From: an uncultured Collinsella sp.
GTDB lineage: Bacteria > Actinomycetota > Coriobacteriia > Coriobacteriales > Coriobacteriaceae
Assembly (NCBI GenBank): GCA_902465425.1
Contig: CABQNA010000073.1
Coordinates: forward strand, 1 to 7,135
Direction of reading: 5' to 3'
DNA length: 7,135 nucleotides
The notes beneath the pieces are model-generated. The model saw nothing but the letters and a program-made list of their open reading frames with translations. It searched no databases and was not told where the DNA came from. Of the stretch, positions 4,614 to 7,135 are shown one piece after another (the stretch's first letter is position 1; each line of letters opens with the position of its first letter). The position numbers and the translations under genes were made by a program.

Positions 4614-5594
4614 CTAGACCGTCTGGAGCTTCTCGACCTCGTCGAGATTCTCGGTCAGACGCGCAGCAAACGTCGAAAGCGGATGCGGATGCGTATCGAA
4701 CTCGTAAGCCGTCTCGGTGGAATGGATCACGGTGCCGACGCCGGCATCGGTCAGCAGCTCCAGGAGCAGCGAATGCGGCGTAGTACCGTTAATGATGTGG
4801 GCACGAAATACGCCGCCGGTAAGCGCATCGACGGCCGCACGCAGCTTGGGAATCATGCCCTTATCGACCTCGCCGCCGTAGAGCATTTCGTTAACCTCGT
4901 CGAGCGTTAGGTTGGAGATAAGCGAGTCCTTGTCGCTAAAGTCCTTGTACAGGCCATCGACATCGGTCAAAAAGATCGCCTTATGCGCGTGGAGCGCCGC
5001 GGCAACGGCACCGGCGGCGGTATCGGCGTTGATGTTGAAGAAACCGCCGTCCTCCCCCGCCGCGACGGTAGCGATGACGGGGATGTACTCGCTATCGAGT
5101 AAGCGCTCGATATAGTCGGTGTTGACGTGCGTCACTTTGCCCACGCGACCGAGCTCGGGGTCGAGCGGCTCGGCGATGAGCGTGCCGGCATCGCTGCCTG
5201 ACACGCCCACGGCCAGGTTGCCGTGGTGGTTGATGGCAGCAACCAGCTCCTGGTTAACCTTGCCGCCCAGCACCTCGCGCACGATATCCATAGTCGCCGG
5301 CGTGGTCACGCGCTGGCCGTTCTTAAACTCGACGGGAATATCGTAATGGCTCAGCGCCTCGTTGATAGCCTTGCCGCCGCCATGCACGATGACGGGGCGC
5401 ATACCGATGATCTTGAGCAAAACGATGTCGCTCATCACGTCGCGGCGCAGCTGCTCATCAACCATGGCGGCTCCGCCATATTTGATAACAACCGTCTTGC
5501 CGGTCAGGTTCTTAATCCACGGCAGCGCTTCGAACAGCAGCTGCGCGGTTGCTTCGTTGGATTCGCTCGAACGACAATCGCGTGCGAATTTCAT
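4614..5594 (-). CDS. argB: acetylglutamate kinase
   Basis: 326 aa from the ATG at 5594. ArgB phosphorylates N-acetylglutamate with ATP, usually the arginine-controlled step of the cyclic pathway. Amino acid kinase motifs: VIKYGGAAM (36-44), IVHGGGKAI (69-77), VSGSDAGTLIAEP (131-143), NINADTAAGAVAAAL (188-202), FLTDVDGLY (208-216), KGMIPK (245-250). The N-terminal helix before the kinase core and HIINGTTPHSLLLELLTD (266-283) resemble arginine-inhibited NAGKs, so feedback inhibition is expected. A tail of about 36 residues follows GVGTVI, making it slightly long. Start choice: GAGGC lies 7 nt before ATG 5594. An in-frame TTG at 5654 would add 20 residues without family similarity and is rejected. 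It sits 81 nt downstream of argJ and 69 nt upstream of argD, probably on one transcript. Confidence 0.95.
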   Translation of the reverse strand: MKFARDCRSSESNEATAQLLFEALPWIKNLTGKTVVIKYGGAAMVDEQLRRDVMSDIVLLKIIGMRPVIVHGGGKAINEALSHYDIPVEFKNGQRVTTPATMDIVREVLGGKVNQELVAAINHHGNLAVGVSGSDAGTLIAEPLDPELGRVGKVTHVNTDYIERLLDSEYIPVIATVAAGEDGGFFNINADTAAGAVAAALHAHKAIFLTDVDGLYKDFSDKDSLISNLTLDEVNEMLYGGEVDKGMIPKLRAAVDALTGGVFRAHIINGTTPHSLLLELLTDAGVGTVIHSTETAYEFDTHPHPLSTFAARLTENLDEVEKLQTV

Positions 5595-5675
5595 AATCTG
5601 CCTCGTCTTTCGTATCGTTATCGCGCCGTGCTCCGCTGTCCGCAATCGCGGCAAGATGCGCAGCGTGCCCGGAAT

Positions 5676-6944
5676 CTAGGAACGGTAGTCGCCGTTGATG
5701 GAGATGTACTCATGCGTGAGGTCGCAGGTCCACACGGTCGTTGCCGCGTCGCCTGCGCCCAGGTCGGCCGAGATCACGATCTCGGGCGCCTCGAAACGTC
5801 GTAGAGCCTCGTCCTCATCAAAGGGAACAGTCAGACCGTCGCGACAGACAGGCATGCCCATCATGTCGATGGAAACGTCTTCCTGATTAAACTTCACGCC
5901 GCACTTGCCAAGCGCCATAGCAACACGGCCCCAGTTGCAGTCGTGGCCGGCGATGCAGGTCTTAACGAGCGGCGAGTTGGAAACGGCACGGGCGGCGATA
6001 TCGGCCTCCTCGTCGTTCACGGCGCCGGTAACGTTGACCGTAACAAGCTTGGATGCGCCCTCACCATCGGCGGCGATATTGCGCGCCAGGCTCTCGCACA
6101 CCTCGTGCACGGCAAATGTCAACTCGTCAAAGGCATCAGAGCCCTCGACGATAGGCTCGGCATCTGCGGCAACGGCACCGGAGGCAAGCATGATGCAGGT
6201 GTCGTTGGTCGAGGTGTCGGAATCGACCGTTACCTTGTTAAAGGTCTGCTTGACGGTCGAGAGCAGCAGGGCATGAAGTGCCGCAGGCTCGACGGGGGCA
6301 TCGGTGGTGATAACTGCGATCATGGTGGCCATGTTGGGCATGATCATGCCCGAGCCCTTGCACATTCCGCCTACCGTATAGACATTGCCCGTATGACCAG
6401 CAGCCTCGCTGACGTAGGACACGGCGTACTCTTTGGAGTGCGTGTCGGTCGTCATGATGGCGCGAGCGGCATCGGCGCCACCGTGGGCGGAGAGCGCCTC
6501 GTAGGCAGCAGGAATGGCGGTCTCAAACGTGTCGATCGGCAGAATCTGGCCAATCACACCCGTGGAGGCAACCAGAATCTGCTGAGGCTCGCAGCCGATG
6601 ACCTGCGATGCGATGCTGCACGTCTCGCGCGCGCATGCAAGGCCGGTCTCACCCGTGGCGGCGTTGGCATTGCCAGAGTTGACCGAAACGCCGGCGATGA
6701 TACCGTAGCCCTTGTCGGCACCGCCCAGGTTGGCACGGCTCACTTGCACGGGCGCCGCGCAAAAGCGATTGGTGGTAAACACGCCGGCACCGGGACAGGG
6801 CTTATCAGGCACGACGAGCGCGTAATCCAGACGCTCGGGGTTCTTGCGGAACCCAGCGTGGATGCCTGCAGCCTTAAAACCAGCCGCAGCCGTGACGCCA
6901 CCCTCGACGGCGCGAATCTTGATATCAAACAGCTCGGTATTCAT
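5676..6944 (-). CDS. argJ: bifunctional ornithine acetyltransferase / N-acetylglutamate synthase
   Basis: Complete, 422 aa. ArgJ moves the acetyl group from N-acetylornithine to glutamate, giving ornithine and N-acetylglutamate. Bifunctional members also use acetyl-CoA to prime the cycle; sequence alone does not separate the two classes. Ntn-type autoprocessing site: KGSGMIMPNMATMIAVITTD (196-215), with cleavage expected before Thr207, which becomes the nucleophile of the beta chain. Other family features: VSVNSGNANAATG (86-98), ASTGVIG (126-132) with the oxyanion-hole Thr-Gly, DSDTSTNDT (241-249), GHDCNWGR (333-340) and the classic C-terminus YISINGDYRS. The start is the ATG at 6944. TAAGGAG lies upstream at an unusually wide spacing of about 11 nt, and no alternative start fits better. 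It follows argC across a 134-nt gap that contains a terminator-like hairpin. Confidence 0.95.
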   Translation of the reverse strand: MNTELFDIKIRAVEGGVTAAAGFKAAGIHAGFRKNPERLDYALVVPDKPCPGAGVFTTNRFCAAPVQVSRANLGGADKGYGIIAGVSVNSGNANAATGETGLACARETCSIASQVIGCEPQQILVASTGVIGQILPIDTFETAIPAAYEALSAHGGADAARAIMTTDTHSKEYAVSYVSEAAGHTGNVYTVGGMCKGSGMIMPNMATMIAVITTDAPVEPAALHALLLSTVKQTFNKVTVDSDTSTNDTCIMLASGAVAADAEPIVEGSDAFDELTFAVHEVCESLARNIAADGEGASKLVTVNVTGAVNDEEADIAARAVSNSPLVKTCIAGHDCNWGRVAMALGKCGVKFNQEDVSIDMMGMPVCRDGLTVPFDEDEALRRFEAPEIVISADLGAGDAATTVWTCDLTHEYISINGDYRS

Positions 6945-6954
6945 CGTCTTTATG

Positions 6955-6962
6955 ACTCCTTA
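6955..6962 (-). promoter_or_regulatory. ribosome binding site of argJ with wide spacing
   Basis: Minus-strand TAAGGAGT is a near-ideal Shine-Dalgarno, but 11 nt separate GGAG from the ATG at 6944, longer than the usual 5-9. It lies 8 nt after the U6 tract of the hairpin at 6971-7050, close enough that folding could affect ribosome access. Confidence 0.6.
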
Positions 6963-6970
6963 TGTCAAAC

Positions 6971-7050
6971 AAAAAACGGACATCGGTTGGTGCGCCATGC
7001 CAGTCGTAATCATGAGACCAGCTTAAGAGTGGCGCCCCACTCGATGCCCG
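6971..7050 (-). terminator. terminator-like or attenuator-like hairpin between argC and argJ
   Basis: On the minus strand, arms 7050-7031 and 6996-6977 pair at 17 of 20 positions (16 Watson-Crick, 1 G-U). The outer 9 bp are continuous (CGGGCATCG / CGATGTCCG). Six T (6976-6971) follow directly. The loop is 34 nt. A shorter perfect hairpin, GAGTGG/CCACTC (7042-7037 with 7032-7027), uses most of the 5' arm, so the two folds exclude each other. This is the architecture of an attenuator or a leaky intra-operon terminator controlling argJ-argB-argD relative to argC. No known riboswitch family was recognised. The role is inferred from structure only. Confidence 0.5.
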
Positions 7051-7078
7051 ACTACCAAATCGTTAACAATCGAATGTG

Positions 7079-7135
7079 CTACACCGGGCACGCCACTGTG
7101 GGCAAGCCTCGTCGCTCGTCAAAGCCAAAGACGAT
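7079..7135 (-). CDS. argC: N-acetyl-gamma-glutamyl-phosphate reductase, C-terminal end
   Basis: Only the last 18 codons and a TAG stop (7081-7079) are visible, reading IVFGFDERRGLPTVACPV. ArgC proteins usually end with an N-(L/I)-(M/V)-FG-(L/F) stretch, a short loop and a hydrophobic-proline tail, which this matches. The next gene downstream is argJ and the order argC-argJ-argB-argD is common. The other frames do not read as a recognised protein end. The enzyme reduces N-acetylglutamyl-5-phosphate to the semialdehyde with NADPH. The fragment is short, so the call leans on context. Confidence 0.6.
   Translation of the reverse strand: MVFGFDERRGLPTVACPV

Noticed and set aside
5595..5654. 20-residue N-terminal extension of ArgB starting at a TTG (5654)
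   Set aside because: It has no family similarity and no good ribosome site, while the ATG at 5594 has GAGG at proper spacing and gives the usual N-terminus.
6963..6968. Perfect TTGACA on the minus strand as the -35 of an argJ promoter
   Set aside because: The -10 position 17 nt on would read GATGAA and overlap the argJ start codon, which makes it unlikely to be a promoter.
6960..7013. 17-codon small ORF (MITTGMAHQP...) on the minus strand between argC and argJ, as a leader peptide
   Set aside because: It has no clear Shine-Dalgarno and no arginine codons, so the classic leader-peptide attenuation signature is absent. Its stop overlaps the argJ ribosome site, which is probably coincidence.

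Overview
The window looks like a chromosomal segment from a high-G+C Gram-positive gut-type actinobacterium. Gene content, codon style and the feel of the proteins suggest Coriobacteriia, and Collinsella-like is my best guess. That is an impression from protein families, not a search result. All protein genes lie on the minus strand; one tRNA gene lies on the plus strand.

Region 1 (1-2640): the 5' part of a murE-type Mur ligase gene runs off the left edge. Upstream of it is a complete class II glutamine-dependent asparagine synthetase gene (asnB, 626 aa). A clear intrinsic terminator sits between them, and a plausible murE promoter overlaps that terminator's U-tract.

Region 2 (2605-3260): a complete tRNA-Val(UAC) gene with encoded CCA and its own terminator is followed by about 540 bp with no protein gene. 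This stretch is full of structure: a GC-rich cluster of mini-hairpins, a second copy of the tRNA 3' end, a second terminator, a T-arm fragment on the opposite strand, and an A+T-rich 217-bp segment bounded by 33-nt imperfect terminal inverted repeats (28/33 matches). A chain of hairpins follows, one of which probably ends the arginine operon. It reads like a tRNA-linked integration scar plus a small non-coding (MITE-like) element, and is the most unusual part of the window.

Region 3 (3261-7135): an arginine biosynthesis cluster transcribed leftwards, in the order argC (last 18 codons only), argJ, argB, argD. ArgJ makes N-acetylglutamate by transacetylation from N-acetylornithine (the cyclic pathway). 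ArgB phosphorylates it, ArgC reduces the acyl phosphate, and ArgD transaminates the semialdehyde to N-acetylornithine, which returns to ArgJ. Gaps between genes are 69-134 nt. The argC-argJ gap holds a long hairpin with a U6 tract and a mutually exclusive smaller hairpin, an arrangement typical of an attenuator.

The coding genes are ordinary housekeeping functions. The items worth a second look are non-coding: the inverted-repeat element, the tRNA remnants and the argC-argJ hairpin.
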